Source: JBHENC01 sp046262295 | GTDB lineage: Bacteria; Acidobacteriota; Blastocatellia; Pyrinomonadales; Pyrinomonadaceae | Direction: 5' to 3' | Assembly: GCA_046262295.1 (NCBI GenBank) | Contig: JBHENC010000015.1 | Location: 1 to 64,000 of the forward strand | Length of the DNA stretch: 64,000 nucleotides | Part shown: positions 51,664-59,949 of the stretch, in pieces | Layout: every line of letters starts with the position of its first letter | Position numbering within the stretch: the stretch's first letter is position 1 | Translations under genes and position numbers: made by a program | The notes under the pieces: model-generated | The model's database searches: none | What the model saw: only the letters and a program-made list of their open reading frames with translations | Told to the model about the DNA's origin: nothing

Positions 51664-52224
51664 ATGATTCTTATGCGACGAGTAATAATGTGGCTTCTTA
51701 TTGCGCTATGCACTTTCACGCTCGGTATGGGAGCAACTTTGCTTTGGATTGAGTCTCGTCGTCCGGTTGTTCAAAGCTTAGGTGCTCCGCCTTGCATTCG
51801 CCCGCCTTTCTACGAAAGCATCTCAACACCTTGTGTTGGCACTGATTTCTCTGCTCTAGCAGATATACCTAATCCCAGCTTTTGTGAACTGGTAAATAAT
51901 GCTGATTTCTATAATGGCAAGATCGTCCGTGTAAGTGCAAGATATGGCGGGAATATACATGGCGTTCAACTCTTTAACACAAGCTGTTCCCGTAGAGATA
52001 CGCAAACCTATGTATTCTTCCATCCGGCAATGGCTGAAGATATGTTACAAGATTTCAATCGTGTAAGAGGAGCAGGTTCGCTTAATTGGTGGATACCACT
52101 CGACATAACTGTGATTGGGAAATTCAATAAGGTCACTCCGTCGGAAAGCAGCGATGCTATCGTGGCTATCGCTCCGCTTCAGTTTGAAATAATGCGTATT
52201 GAAAAAGTCTCCAAGGTAGATTAA
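51664..52224 (+). CDS. unrecognised exported protein, AT-rich gene
   Basis: A 186-residue protein with an N-terminal hydrophobic segment (MRRVIMWLLIALCTFTLGMG) acting as signal or anchor. The rest is soluble with four to five Cys (PPCIRPPF, STPCVGTD, PSFCELVNN, NTSCSRRD), possibly forming disulfides, and a segment VRVSARYGGNIHGVQLFN resembling small OB-like folds. The gene is clearly richer in A+T than its neighbours, so recent acquisition is plausible. AGGATG precedes or overlaps the start; the second ATG at 51673 is also possible. Confidence 0.65.
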   Translation: MILMRRVIMWLLIALCTFTLGMGATLLWIESRRPVVQSLGAPPCIRPPFYESISTPCVGTDFSALADIPNPSFCELVNNADFYNGKIVRVSARYGGNIHGVQLFNTSCSRRDTQTYVFFHPAMAEDMLQDFNRVRGAGSLNWWIPLDITVIGKFNKVTPSESSDAIVAIAPLQFEIMRIEKVSKVD

Positions 52225-52275
52225 ATAACCCTGCTCTTAAATAACAATGTTCGGAGCTATAGTTTTGTTACGTCG

Positions 52276-52620
52276 TCACTCAGCGCAAAATCCTGAAGCG
52301 GCATCTGTTTTCATTCCAGCGAGCAAGCCTTCCATGTGTTGGCGGGCTTTCCATGCGCCGGTGCGTGTGGCGGAGGCGACGCCGTTTGTCCATGCGCGGC
52401 GGGCTTCGTCCGTGTGGCCTGCGTTTGCGAGCGCCGTGCCGAGCATCTGGTAGGCGGCGGTGTAGTCCGGGTTGATGCGTATGACGTTGCGGAGAGATTC
52501 GACGGCATCATTCCAGCGTTCGAGTTTGGTGTATTCGGTGGCGAGGCCGTAGTGTATGAGCGCATCGTCGGGTTGATCGCGCGCCATCGTTTCAAAGACT
52601 TCGATTCTGGATTGTGCCAT
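52276..52620 (-). CDS. small TPR protein
   Basis: A 114-residue cytoplasmic protein made of about three TPR helix pairs (IHYGLATEYTKLERWNDAVE, then AAYQMLGTALANAGHTDEAR). It has no signal peptide. It is probably an adaptor for protein contacts. It follows the broken phzF-like gene on the same strand by about 74 bases. Confidence 0.78.
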   Translation of the reverse strand: MAQSRIEVFETMARDQPDDALIHYGLATEYTKLERWNDAVESLRNVIRINPDYTAAYQMLGTALANAGHTDEARRAWTNGVASATRTGAWKARQHMEGLLAGMKTDAASGFCAE

Positions 52621-52693
52621 TTCTTCAAAAACCTTTCATGTGTCGTGACGCTTGCCGGTAAAATGCCGGATACTTCAATTATCTATTCGCATC

Positions 52694-53490
52694 TTAAAAC
52701 AAAAGTTCGCCGCGCATGACGGTCACGGCTTGCCCGCCTAAGTGTACGCGATCCGCTTCGACGCGGACGCGAACCGTGCCGCCGCGTGCGCTTAGTTGGC
52801 GAGCCGTAAATGTGTCTTTGCCGAGACGTTCTTGCCAGAACGGGCCGAGGCAGCAGTGCGCGGAGCCGGTCACGGGGTCTTCGTCAATGCCCGATCCGGG
52901 CGCGAAGAAACGCGAAACGAAATCAAACTCGCCGCCGTCCGCGCGACTCGTGACGATACGCCGCGCACGGGAAGTTTTCCGAGCAGCGAAAAGTTCGGTT
53001 GCAGCGCCGCGACACGCGCTTCGCTCTCGACTTCGACAATATAATCGAATTGATTTTTGCCGACATATAGGGACGTCGCTTCGATGCCTAAAGCTTCCAG
53101 CAAACTGGCGGGCGTGTCAGTTGCTTGCGCGCGCTTGGCGGGGAAATCGAGTTCGATCCATTCGCCGCTGCGCGTCGCCGTGAGCAATCCGCTCAAGGTG
53201 TGAAAGCGCGCCTGCGTGTTGGGCGGCAAGTGTCCGGCTTCCCACAACACGTGCGCGCTGGCGAGCGTCGCGTGGCCGCAGAGTTCGACTTCGATTGATG
53301 GCGTGAACCAGCGCAGGCTGTAACCGTCTATTTGCTGTTGCAGAAAGGCCGTCTCCGATAAATTCATTTCGCGCGCCACCGCCTGCATCCATTCATCGTC
53401 GCGCGCTTCGGGCAGAAGGCAGACGGCCGCCGGATTGCCGCCGAAAGGCCTGTCCGTAAAGGCGTCAACCTGCGTGATGATTAGTCTCAA
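52694..53490 (-). pseudogene. PhzF-family isomerase-like gene, frameshifted
   Basis: The first part (from 53490) shows the PhzF fold: QVDAFTDRPFGGNPAAVCLL, MNLSETAFLQQQ with the catalytic Glu, and VELCGHATLASAHVLWEAG. The frame then changes near 52960: after KLPVRG the expected IVTSRADGGEFDFVSRFFA, DEDPVTGSAHCCLGPFW and the end AVTVMRGELLF lie in another frame, ending at 52694. One base appears lost inside CGCGGCGTATCGTC. With it restored the protein would be about 265 residues, typical of the family. Real mutation or assembly indel cannot be told apart. Confidence 0.82.
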
Positions 53491-53535
53491 TATGCTTCTC
53501 CTTAACTCCTTACGAAAAGTTCGAGTGAAGAGGTT

Positions 53536-53892
53536 TTACGAATTCCAGAAAGCATTAGTAATGATGCGCTTCGCTTCGTCGCCGCTCAGATCGCCATTGA
53601 TTATTTTGCGGGCAATCGTGTCCTCGTAATTTGCCGCACCCGCCGTTGTGCGAAGCGCAGCCTGCTCGGGCGTGATGCCGTAAGCTTCGAGCCTCGCGGC
53701 GTCCGTCGCGCTACGGCATCCGGCGCGCAGCCAATCGTTAATCTCTTCTTCGTCTTCAAAGCCCGCCGCAATCCATTGCCGTGCTGCCGCTTCAATTGTA
53801 TTTCCGTTCAGCGCCGCTGCGCCGTGAAGACTCAAAACTTCGCCGATGCGTCGAAGCGTCATCCCGGCCTCATCATCGCCCTCGTTTGTCAT
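53536..53892 (-). CDS. unrecognised small cytoplasmic protein
   Basis: A 118-residue acidic protein, predicted helical (RQWIAAGFEDEEEINDWLRA, then AARLEAYGITPEQAALRTTA). The repeated short pattern of an aromatic followed by acidic helices could be a small helical bundle. No family is recognised. It lies just upstream of phzF on the same strand (45 bases). Confidence 0.6.
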   Translation of the reverse strand: MTNEGDDEAGMTLRRIGEVLSLHGAAALNGNTIEAAARQWIAAGFEDEEEINDWLRAGCRSATDAARLEAYGITPEQAALRTTAGAANYEDTIARKIINGDLSGDEAKRIITNAFWNS

Positions 53893-53997
53893 ACGCCATC
53901 CTCATTTGCCGACATGATATAATGATTTTACCTTATCGAAATTAATAGTTCACCACGCGCCGCTAATCTATTCGACGCGCGACATCTTTTTGATTTA

Positions 53998-54477
53998 ATG
54001 ACACGCAACGGTACTGAAGGCCGCATCTTTCAATTGAACTGTTCGCAGGGCGGCGTGCCGAAGCTCCCTGTCATCGAAGCTCTCTTAACGCCGACAGGTC
54101 TCGTTTGCGACAGGCAAGAGCATACGCGCTTTCACGGCGGGGTGCAGCGCGCCCTGTGTTTGTATGCCATCGAATTAATACGCGAGTTGCAGGCGGAAGG
54201 CCATCCGATTGCACCGGGCACGACGGGCGAGAACGTCACCATCGAGCACCTTGATTGGAGTTTGTTGAAGCCCGGAAGCCGTCTCGCGTTAGGCACAGAA
54301 GTGTTAATCGAAATCAGCAGCTACACAGTGCCTTGCAAACAGATCGCCGCATCATTCACAGGCGGCGCATTCAATCGCATCGCGCAGACGAAGCATCCCG
54401 GCAACGCGAGGCTTTACGCGCGTGTGCTTCGCACAGGAGTCTTGCGCGCGGGCGAAGTCGTGCGCGTGCTTGATTAG
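53998..54477 (+). CDS. MOSC-domain protein
   Basis: A 159-residue protein consisting of one MOSC domain: EGRIFQLNCSQGGVPKLPVI, QEHTRFHGGVQRALCLYAIE, GTTGENVTIEHLDWSLLKPG, and the conserved Cys in ISSYTVPCKQIAASFTGG. MOSC domains bind the molybdenum cofactor or move sulfur, and single-domain members (YiiM-like) can reduce N-hydroxylated compounds. The stand-alone gene is complete. Confidence 0.88.
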   Translation: MTRNGTEGRIFQLNCSQGGVPKLPVIEALLTPTGLVCDRQEHTRFHGGVQRALCLYAIELIRELQAEGHPIAPGTTGENVTIEHLDWSLLKPGSRLALGTEVLIEISSYTVPCKQIAASFTGGAFNRIAQTKHPGNARLYARVLRTGVLRAGEVVRVLD

Positions 54478-54588
54478 CGCGCCTGTTACAAACATGAGTT
54501 CCACGTGATACCGTGCGGTAATCGAATGCGCCGTATCGTGAATTGAGTATGATTCTGCTAAAATTGAACGACGCGAAAAGGAGATAAT

Positions 54589-54867
54589 ATGAAGGCTATC
54601 TGGCACGGCGAGGTGATCGCCGAAAGCGACCAAACCATTATCGTCGAAGGCAACCACTATTTTCCGCAAGACTCCGTCAAACGCGAATTCTTGCACGAAA
54701 GCGCGACGCATTCGACGTGTCCCTGGAAAGGCTTGGCGAGTTATTACGATGTGATAGTCAACGGCGAAACGAACAAAGACGCCGCGTGGTTTTATCCCGC
54801 GCCGAAAAAGGCCGCGCAGAATATCGCCGACCATGTGGCCTTCTGGAAGGGCGTTACCGTCGAGTGA
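54589..54867 (+). CDS. DUF427 protein
   Basis: A 92-residue protein of the DUF427 family, a small beta fold of unknown function: MKAIWHGEVIAESDQTIIVE, NHYFPQDSVKREFLHES, CPWKGLASYYDVIVNGE and DAAWFYPAPKKAAQNIADHV. AAAAGGAGATAAT precedes the ATG. Length and motif order are typical. Monocistronic or with the cupin gene. Confidence 0.92.
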   Translation: MKAIWHGEVIAESDQTIIVEGNHYFPQDSVKREFLHESATHSTCPWKGLASYYDVIVNGETNKDAAWFYPAPKKAAQNIADHVAFWKGVTVE

Positions 54868-55004
54868 TTTCGACGAATAATTTTAACGGGGGTGACGGCC
54901 CGGAAGATAATTCTAAGCAGTCATTATCGCGCATGGATTTTTAATCGCGGCATTGCCGGGAATTGAAACTCCGGCGCAATGATTTACGAAACAGGAAGAG
55001 GATC

Positions 55005-55397
55005 GTGGCAACTAAGACTTACGCGGAGGATGTCGCAAAACTCGCCCGCGAGAACGGAAATTTCCGGCAGGTGTTGTTCACCACAGAACGCACGCAGCTT
55101 GTGCTGATGAGCATCGCGGCGGGCGAAGAGATCGGCGAAGAAATTCACGACGGCATAGATCAGGTGCTCGCATTTGTCGGCGGGGAAGGCGAAGCGATTC
55201 TGGATAATTCCAGCCAGCCCGTGCGCGCGGGCAGCGTCGTCGTTGTGCCCGCCGGAACGCGCCACAACTTTGTTACCAAAGGCGATGCTCCGCTCAAGCT
55301 TTATACCGTCTACACGCCGCCGGAACACTCGGATGGCACGGTGCATAAAACAAAACAGGAAGCCGACGAATACGAAGAAGCGCACCATCAGCATTAA
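55005..55397 (+). CDS. cupin-domain protein
   Basis: A 130-residue single cupin. Motif 1 is GEEIGEEIHDGIDQVLAFVG (with the metal-binding His and Glu) and motif 2 is VVPAGTRHNFVTKGDAPLKL, then TVYTPPEHSDGTVHKTKQEA, a signature of mannose-6-phosphate-isomerase-like stand-alone cupins. The start is a GTG preceded by AGGAAGAGG; an in-frame start at 54963 is less likely. Reaction unknown. Confidence 0.88.
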   Translation: MATKTYAEDVAKLARENGNFRQVLFTTERTQLVLMSIAAGEEIGEEIHDGIDQVLAFVGGEGEAILDNSSQPVRAGSVVVVPAGTRHNFVTKGDAPLKLYTVYTPPEHSDGTVHKTKQEADEYEEAHHQH

Positions 55398-55476
55398 TCG
55401 AACGCCGGTTGATGCGCGGCACGGCATCGTAAAAAGCGTGCCCGCAAGTTTTTATCTTTAAGAAGGGCGGCGGATC

Positions 55477-56097
55477 ATGAACGCAAACAGTCTCTACACC
55501 TCGCGCAAGGCCGGTTTACTTCTGGCAGTTGTTAGTTTGTTCGTGGCCGCCGCGCTCGCGCCCGGTGTTACTGCCGAACGGCGGCCACAAGCACAGACTC
55601 GTAGTGAAAAGACAGCGCGCAACGCAAACCCTGCGCGGCAAAAAAATGCCATGCTTCAGCCGAATCCGAACCTCTCGCCCGAACAGGTGATAACAATCGT
55701 TCTCGAAGCCTTGCAGCATAACGATCAGCCCGCGCCCGACAGCGGCATCGCCACCGCCTTTCGCTTCGCTTCGCCCGGCAATCATGCGGCGACGGGGCCG
55801 CTCGATAGATTCATTCTGCTCGTCAAGAATCCGCTCTATAAACCCTTGCTTAATTATAAAAGTGTCGAGCGCGGCACGGTCAGGATCGCCGATGATGTCG
55901 CGCGCCAGCGCGTCACGCTCGTTGCCGCAAACGGCCTGCGGGCGGTCTATCTTTTCACGCTCTCGAAGCAAACGGATAATCCTTACAAAAATTGCTGGAT
56001 GACCGACGGCGTCGAGCGGCTGGTCGGAGACCGGGACGACGACAGTCAGCAGGTGGCAAAGTCGAACGGAAATCTGCACGCCAATAATCGCGCGTGA
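55477..56097 (+). CDS. exported DUF4864-like protein
   Basis: A 206-residue protein with a signal peptide (about 1-33, ending PGVTAERR) and a low-complexity Gln/Arg/Asn stretch. The domain at about 60-190 (NLSPEQVITIVLEALQHND, SGIATAFRFASPGNHAATGP, then LYKPLLNYKSVERGTVRI and NCWMTDGVERL) has the look of DUF4864, a cystatin/NTF2-like fold. AAGAAGGGCGG precedes the ATG. Function unknown. Confidence 0.72.
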   Translation: MNANSLYTSRKAGLLLAVVSLFVAAALAPGVTAERRPQAQTRSEKTARNANPARQKNAMLQPNPNLSPEQVITIVLEALQHNDQPAPDSGIATAFRFASPGNHAATGPLDRFILLVKNPLYKPLLNYKSVERGTVRIADDVARQRVTLVAANGLRAVYLFTLSKQTDNPYKNCWMTDGVERLVGDRDDDSQQVAKSNGNLHANNRA

Positions 56098-56175
56098 GTA
56101 TTGCGCCTATCTACTCACACCAGCGTGCGTTAAGCACGAGGCTATCGCAAACAGTCACTCGCAAATTTCGCCTTG

Positions 56176-56613
56176 TTACTTCCGAACACGCGCGGAGGTT
56201 TCGGAAATAAATTTCTGAAGCCGCGCGCGTATCTCATCACGCACGCGGCGAAAGACTGCGAGGCGCGCCGCTTCATCGCCTTCGGCTGCCGCCGGATCGT
56301 CGAAGCTCCAGTGCACGCGCTTCGTCTTTCCGGGAAACACCGGGCATCTTTCGTTCGCGTTGTCGCAGACCGTCATCACGTAAGCGAATTCTTCGCCCGC
56401 AAACTCGTCAACAGACTTCGAGCGATGCGTTGAAATATCTATGCCGATCTCGCGCATCGCTTCGATGGCGAGCGGGCGCACGCTGCCCGGTTCGACGCCC
56501 GCGCTGAAGACTTCAAACGCCGCGCCGCCGTCCTGCCGCAAAAGCCCTTCGGCCATCTGGCTGCGCGCGGAATTCCCCGTGCAAAGAATCAACACACGCA
56601 TTTTCTCGCTCAT
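56176..56613 (-). CDS. arsC: arsenate reductase, thioredoxin-coupled
   Basis: A 145-residue enzyme that reduces arsenate to arsenite. It has the low-molecular-weight phosphatase P-loop ILCTGNSARSQMAEGLLRQ (catalytic Cys about residue 11) and the redox pair in VMTVCDNANERCPVFPGKT (two further Cys, about 82 and 90), the mark of the thioredoxin-dependent type rather than the glutaredoxin type. Its ATG overlaps the stop of the aquaporin gene, so they are translated together. Confidence 0.95.
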   Translation of the reverse strand: MSEKMRVLILCTGNSARSQMAEGLLRQDGGAAFEVFSAGVEPGSVRPLAIEAMREIGIDISTHRSKSVDEFAGEEFAYVMTVCDNANERCPVFPGKTKRVHWSFDDPAAAEGDEAARLAVFRRVRDEIRARLQKFISETSARVRK

Positions 56614-57323
56614 CTTTGCGCCTCTCCTTTGTTATGCGGAATGATGACGTTTGGTGCGTCTTTCACAATTGCGGGCACGAGCCAGCGAAAAAGCAGCGTC
56701 GCGGCGAACGCGCCGAGAAGCTGTGCGATGACGAAGCCCGGAACATCAACGGGGCGTATGCCCGCGAAAGTATCGCTTAAAGAACGCGCAAGCGTGACGG
56801 CTGGATTGGCGAAAGAAGTTGACGCCGTGAACCAGTAGGCTGACGTGATATAGGCTGCGACAGCGAACGGCACGGCCTGCGAACGCAAACGCGCGCAACC
56901 CCAGACAACAGTGAGCAGGCCGAACGTCGCCACGAATTCGCTGAAGAGTTGCGCGCCGCCGCGTCGCGCGTGTTGCGAGACAAAGAATAAAGGCAGCTCG
57001 AACATCGTGTGCGCCGCGCCGACGCCGACAATCGCACCGACAATCTGCGCCGCAATATACGCCGGAACGTCGCGCCATTCGATGCCGCCCTGCGAAGCGT
57101 CGGCGAGCGTGACCGCCGGATTAAAATGCGCGCCGGAGATCGTTCCGAAAGTTAAGATCAGCGCGATTAATACCGCGCCGGTGGCGATGGTGTTGGCAAG
57201 CAGCGCGACGGCGATATTACCACCGGCGAGACGCTCGCCCATGATGCCGGAGCCGACGACTGCCGCCAGCAACATCGCCGTGCCTACCGCTTCCGCCGAG
57301 ACGCGGCGCGAAAGTGTTGTCAT
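56610..57323 (-). CDS. aquaporin/glycerol-facilitator family channel
   Basis: A 237-residue MIP-family protein with six membrane helices and both half-helix motifs (ISGAHFNPAVTLADASQGG and TSFANPAVTLARSLSDTF). In arsenic operons such channels (AqpS type) let arsenite leave the cell by diffusion in place of an ArsB or Acr3 pump. Here it lies between arsI and arsC, which supports that role. No ArsB or Acr3 gene is present in the window. Confidence 0.9.
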   Translation of the reverse strand: MTTLSRRVSAEAVGTAMLLAAVVGSGIMGERLAGGNIAVALLANTIATGAVLIALILTFGTISGAHFNPAVTLADASQGGIEWRDVPAYIAAQIVGAIVGVGAAHTMFELPLFFVSQHARRGGAQLFSEFVATFGLLTVVWGCARLRSQAVPFAVAAYITSAYWFTASTSFANPAVTLARSLSDTFAGIRPVDVPGFVIAQLLGAFAATLLFRWLVPAIVKDAPNVIIPHNKGEAQR

Positions 57324-57341
57324 GCTCTTAATCTTTCGTCG

Positions 57342-57950
57342 TTAGCACCAGCGCACCACCAGCGATTCATCAGCCTTATCGGTGGATACATCGCAGACGT
57401 TGACGGGCTTACTTAACCCGGAATCAATTTGCGTATCGGGAGGCGCGCAGCACCATGAAGCTTCGATGGTAGGCGGCGCTGATGCGCGTTGAATGCCTGT
57501 CAGCGGTGCGGGCGCGCAGCACATGGCGGCTTCCGCGTTTGCGGCTTCTGGCAGATTGTCTTGCAGCACGACGAACACTTCCCACTCGTTGCCGTCCGGG
57601 TCTCTCACCCAGGTTTTATCCTGAGTGGCATAGCAGCAATCGGTCTGCATCTCGTCGCGCGTGAAGAGACCCGCTGCCGCCCATTTCTCGCGCGTGGCAA
57701 GCACGTCGGCGGTTGATGCGACCTGGATTCCGAGATGCGAAAGCGCCCCGCGTTCCGCGAATTGACGCTCGTTAAGCGTTAAGTTGAGCGGGGGATTTTG
57801 CACGTCGAACTTTGCATAGCCGGTGCGAACTTTGCTCGGTTCAAGTCCCAGCATCTTCCTGTAAAACTTTATACTCGCTTCGACGTTTCGCACGTTAAGC
57901 GCAAGGTGCGCCTTCAGTGCCTGCACCTGTTGACCTGTTTCTAATGACAT
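57342..57950 (-). CDS. arsI: ArsI/CadI-family dioxygenase (C-As lyase-like)
   Basis: A 202-residue protein with a glyoxalase/VOC fold (LKAHLALNVRNVEASIKFYR, GALSHLGIQVAS, DPDGNEWEVFVVLQD). QTDCCYATQDKTWVRDPDGN carries the vicinal Cys typical of ArsI, which cleaves the C-As bond of methylarsenite; relatives are called CadI. The C-terminal 60 residues are Ala-rich with three Cys pairs (AAMCCAPA, EASWCCAPPD, VNVCDVS), longer than usual and probably metal-binding. First gene of the leftward ars operon. Confidence 0.87.
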   Translation of the reverse strand: MSLETGQQVQALKAHLALNVRNVEASIKFYRKMLGLEPSKVRTGYAKFDVQNPPLNLTLNERQFAERGALSHLGIQVASTADVLATREKWAAAGLFTRDEMQTDCCYATQDKTWVRDPDGNEWEVFVVLQDNLPEAANAEAAMCCAPAPLTGIQRASAPPTIEASWCCAPPDTQIDSGLSKPVNVCDVSTDKADESLVVRWC

Positions 57951-57977
57951 TATACGTCTCCTTATGTCTGATGATAT

Positions 57978-58030
57978 ATTCGCTTATGCGAATGTGAGGA
58001 GATAATAAACGGAATGAACGTATGTGTCAA
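57978..58030 (-). promoter_or_regulatory. ars promoter with ArsR operator at the start site
   Basis: On the minus strand TTGACA (58030-58025) and TATTAT (58007-58002) are 17 bases apart, so transcription should start near 57995. Directly there lies ATTCGC-TTAT-GCGAAT (57993-57978), a dyad of the type bound by ArsR. Repressor bound at this site would block the leftward operon; metalloid would release it. The divergent arsR gene starts 34 bases from the -35 box. Confidence 0.75.
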
Positions 58031-58063
58031 GGCATATTTGAGAGTATGCTAAAATAAATGCTT

Positions 58064-58459
58064 ATGAAGATGACGAAGAGTTTCGATTTCGAGGTGTTGT
58101 TTCGCGCGTTGGCCGACCGGACGCGGTTGCGTTTGCTTAGCTTGATGGGCGACGACGAAGTTTGCGTATGTTTCTTCGTCGAAGTGTTGCGGACGAATCA
58201 GCCGAAGATTTCGCGCCATCTGGCGTATCTGCGCAAGGCCGGAATCGTCGAGACGCGCAGGGAAGGCAAATGGATGCACTATCGCGTGGTTGCGCCGCCG
58301 GACGCACGCGCGGCCAAAGTATTTGCGGAAGTGCGCGCGTGGCTGGCGGAAGACAAAGAGATGCAGCGCGACCGCGAGCGTTTGATAAAGGTGTGCTGCT
58401 CGCCGCACGCGCCCGTTCAATTGCAAAGCGCGCCACGCCCGCCAAGCCTCTCGACTTAA
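58064..58459 (+). CDS. arsR: ArsR-family metalloid-responsive repressor
   Basis: A 131-residue winged-helix repressor. ALADRTRLRLLSLMG opens the domain, CVCFFVEVLRTNQPKISRHL holds the recognition helix with the Cys pair CVC at the start of the helix as in the classical As(III) site, and LRKAGIVETRREGKWMHYRV forms the wing. A C-terminal CC (IKVCCSPHAPV) gives additional possible ligands. It is divergent from arsI and shares the operator region. An ATG at 58058 would add two residues. Confidence 0.92.
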   Translation: MKMTKSFDFEVLFRALADRTRLRLLSLMGDDEVCVCFFVEVLRTNQPKISRHLAYLRKAGIVETRREGKWMHYRVVAPPDARAAKVFAEVRAWLAEDKEMQRDRERLIKVCCSPHAPVQLQSAPRPPSLST

Positions 58460-58500
58460 TCTGGACGGCAGTCGAATAAATATGAGCTTTCGTCAAAGTT

Positions 58501-59151
58501 ATGAATCAGCCGATTACACAGGTGGGAACGATTGATCGTGCAGGGCTTGCGACAGAGCGCGGCCGCAGGCTCGAATATCTCACCATCGCGTACAACAGTT
58601 GCGAAGGATTAATCGGAATCATTGCGGGATTCTTGGCGGGCAGTATCGCGCTCGTCGGGTTCGGCTTCGATAGTGTGATCGAGGTGGCATCGGGCGCGAT
58701 TCTGCTGTGGCGTTTGCGCGCAGAAATGAATGCCGCGCGCCGCGAGCGAGTCGAAGCGCAAAGTTTACAACTCGTCGGCATTTGTTTCCTGCTGCTTGCT
58801 GCGTACGTCGGTTACGATTCGATTACTTCGTTAATCATGCGCGAATATCCGCAAAGAAGTGTGACAGGAATCGCGCTTGCCATTGCTTCGCTTGTCGTGA
58901 TGCCTTTGCTGGCGCGTGCGAAACGAAAAGTCGCACGCGATATTCAAAGCGCAGCGATGGCGGCGGACGCCAGACAGACCGATCTATGCGCGTGGCTTTC
59001 GGCGATTCTGCTCGGCGGATTGCTTCTTAACGCGCTCTTCGGTTGGTGGTGGGCGGACGCGGTGGCGGCGCTCTTGATGACGCCCATTATCGCCAGAGAA
59101 GGGATACAGGCGCTGCGCGGCAAGACTTGTTGCGGCGCAACCTGTTGTTAG
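58501..59151 (+). CDS. cation-efflux-like transporter with Cys-rich tail
   Basis: A 216-residue membrane protein with about six helices, related to the cation diffusion facilitator fold (SIALVGFGFDSVIEVASGAI, then AADARQTDLCAWLSAILL and GWWWADAVAALLMTPI), with Asp residues in helices 2 and 5 as metal ligands. It lacks the usual cytoplasmic C-terminal domain and ends in KTCCGATCC. It follows arsR by 41 bases on the same strand, so it is probably controlled with it. Substrate unknown; a thiophilic metal or metalloid is likely. Confidence 0.82.
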   Translation: MNQPITQVGTIDRAGLATERGRRLEYLTIAYNSCEGLIGIIAGFLAGSIALVGFGFDSVIEVASGAILLWRLRAEMNAARRERVEAQSLQLVGICFLLLAAYVGYDSITSLIMREYPQRSVTGIALAIASLVVMPLLARAKRKVARDIQSAAMAADARQTDLCAWLSAILLGGLLLNALFGWWWADAVAALLMTPIIAREGIQALRGKTCCGATCC

Positions 59152-59412
59152 AATTCCGCCGCACTTTATACACAAACGATTTCCTACGGACTTCCTACAG
59201 CCGCGTGTGAAAATCTTTGTTGCCGATTGCCATTCTCGGTGGTACTCTCTGCGCCGGTAAATCGCTTCGGGGTCGCGTTGGCCGAAATATGAACAACGCG
59301 ACGGAGCCGCAAAACTCGTCGTATCGTTGCCGCTGGTCGTGATTCCTCGCCGGACACCTTCGCTGTCGAAGTAGCATTCTGTCGTACCGCTAACATTTGA
59401 AGGAAAAGATTT

Positions 59413-59886
59413 ATGCGCATTGCGATTGGCGCGGATCACGGGGGCTTTCCGCTCAACGAGCAGATCATCGTTGAGCTGAAACGCACCGGCCATGAGGTGC
59501 TCGACTTCGGCACTCATGACGGTGCGAAGCCGGACGATTATCCCGACTACGCGCGGCTCGTCGGCGAAAGCTTGCAGAGTGGCGAGGCCGAGCGCGGCAT
59601 CTTGATTTGCGGCAGCGGCGTCGGCATCTGTGTCGCCGCCAATAAGCTGCGCGGCGTTCGCGCCTGTTTGTGCCACGACACGTATTCGGCGCATCAGGGC
59701 GTCGAGCACGACCACCTCAACGCGCTGTGTCTGGGAGCGCGCATCGTCGGCGTGGAATTGGCGTTTGAACTGGTGCGCGCGTTTTTGTCGGTAAGTTTCA
59801 CGGGCGAAGATCGTCACGTGCGCCGACTGCAAAAAGTCGCGGAGCTGGAAGAGCATTTTACGGCGGGCGAAGTTAAAGCTAAATAG
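59413..59886 (+). CDS. rpiB: ribose-5-phosphate isomerase B
   Basis: A 157-residue LacAB/RpiB enzyme that interconverts ribose-5-phosphate and ribulose-5-phosphate. Motifs are MRIAIGADHGGFPLNEQI, VLDFGTHDGAKPDDYPDY, ILICGSGVGICVAANKLRGV with the catalytic Cys, and CHDTYSAHQGVEHDHLNAL. GAAGGAAAAG precedes the ATG. The last 20 residues are a charged tail. The gene lies 1.4 kb before gnd on the same strand, consistent with a pentose phosphate cluster. The 261 bases before it hold no gene that I can support. Confidence 0.95.
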   Translation: MRIAIGADHGGFPLNEQIIVELKRTGHEVLDFGTHDGAKPDDYPDYARLVGESLQSGEAERGILICGSGVGICVAANKLRGVRACLCHDTYSAHQGVEHDHLNALCLGARIVGVELAFELVRAFLSVSFTGEDRHVRRLQKVAELEEHFTAGEVKAK

Positions 59887-59949
59887 CCCAATCGCAAATG
59901 CGATGCGAATAATTGGATTTCAAACACGAAGTTTGATTGGTGAGCAGAG

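Noticed and set aside
58984..59856. A 290-codon minus-strand frame crossing the rpiB start
   Set aside because: It overlaps two well-supported genes and has no recognisable features.
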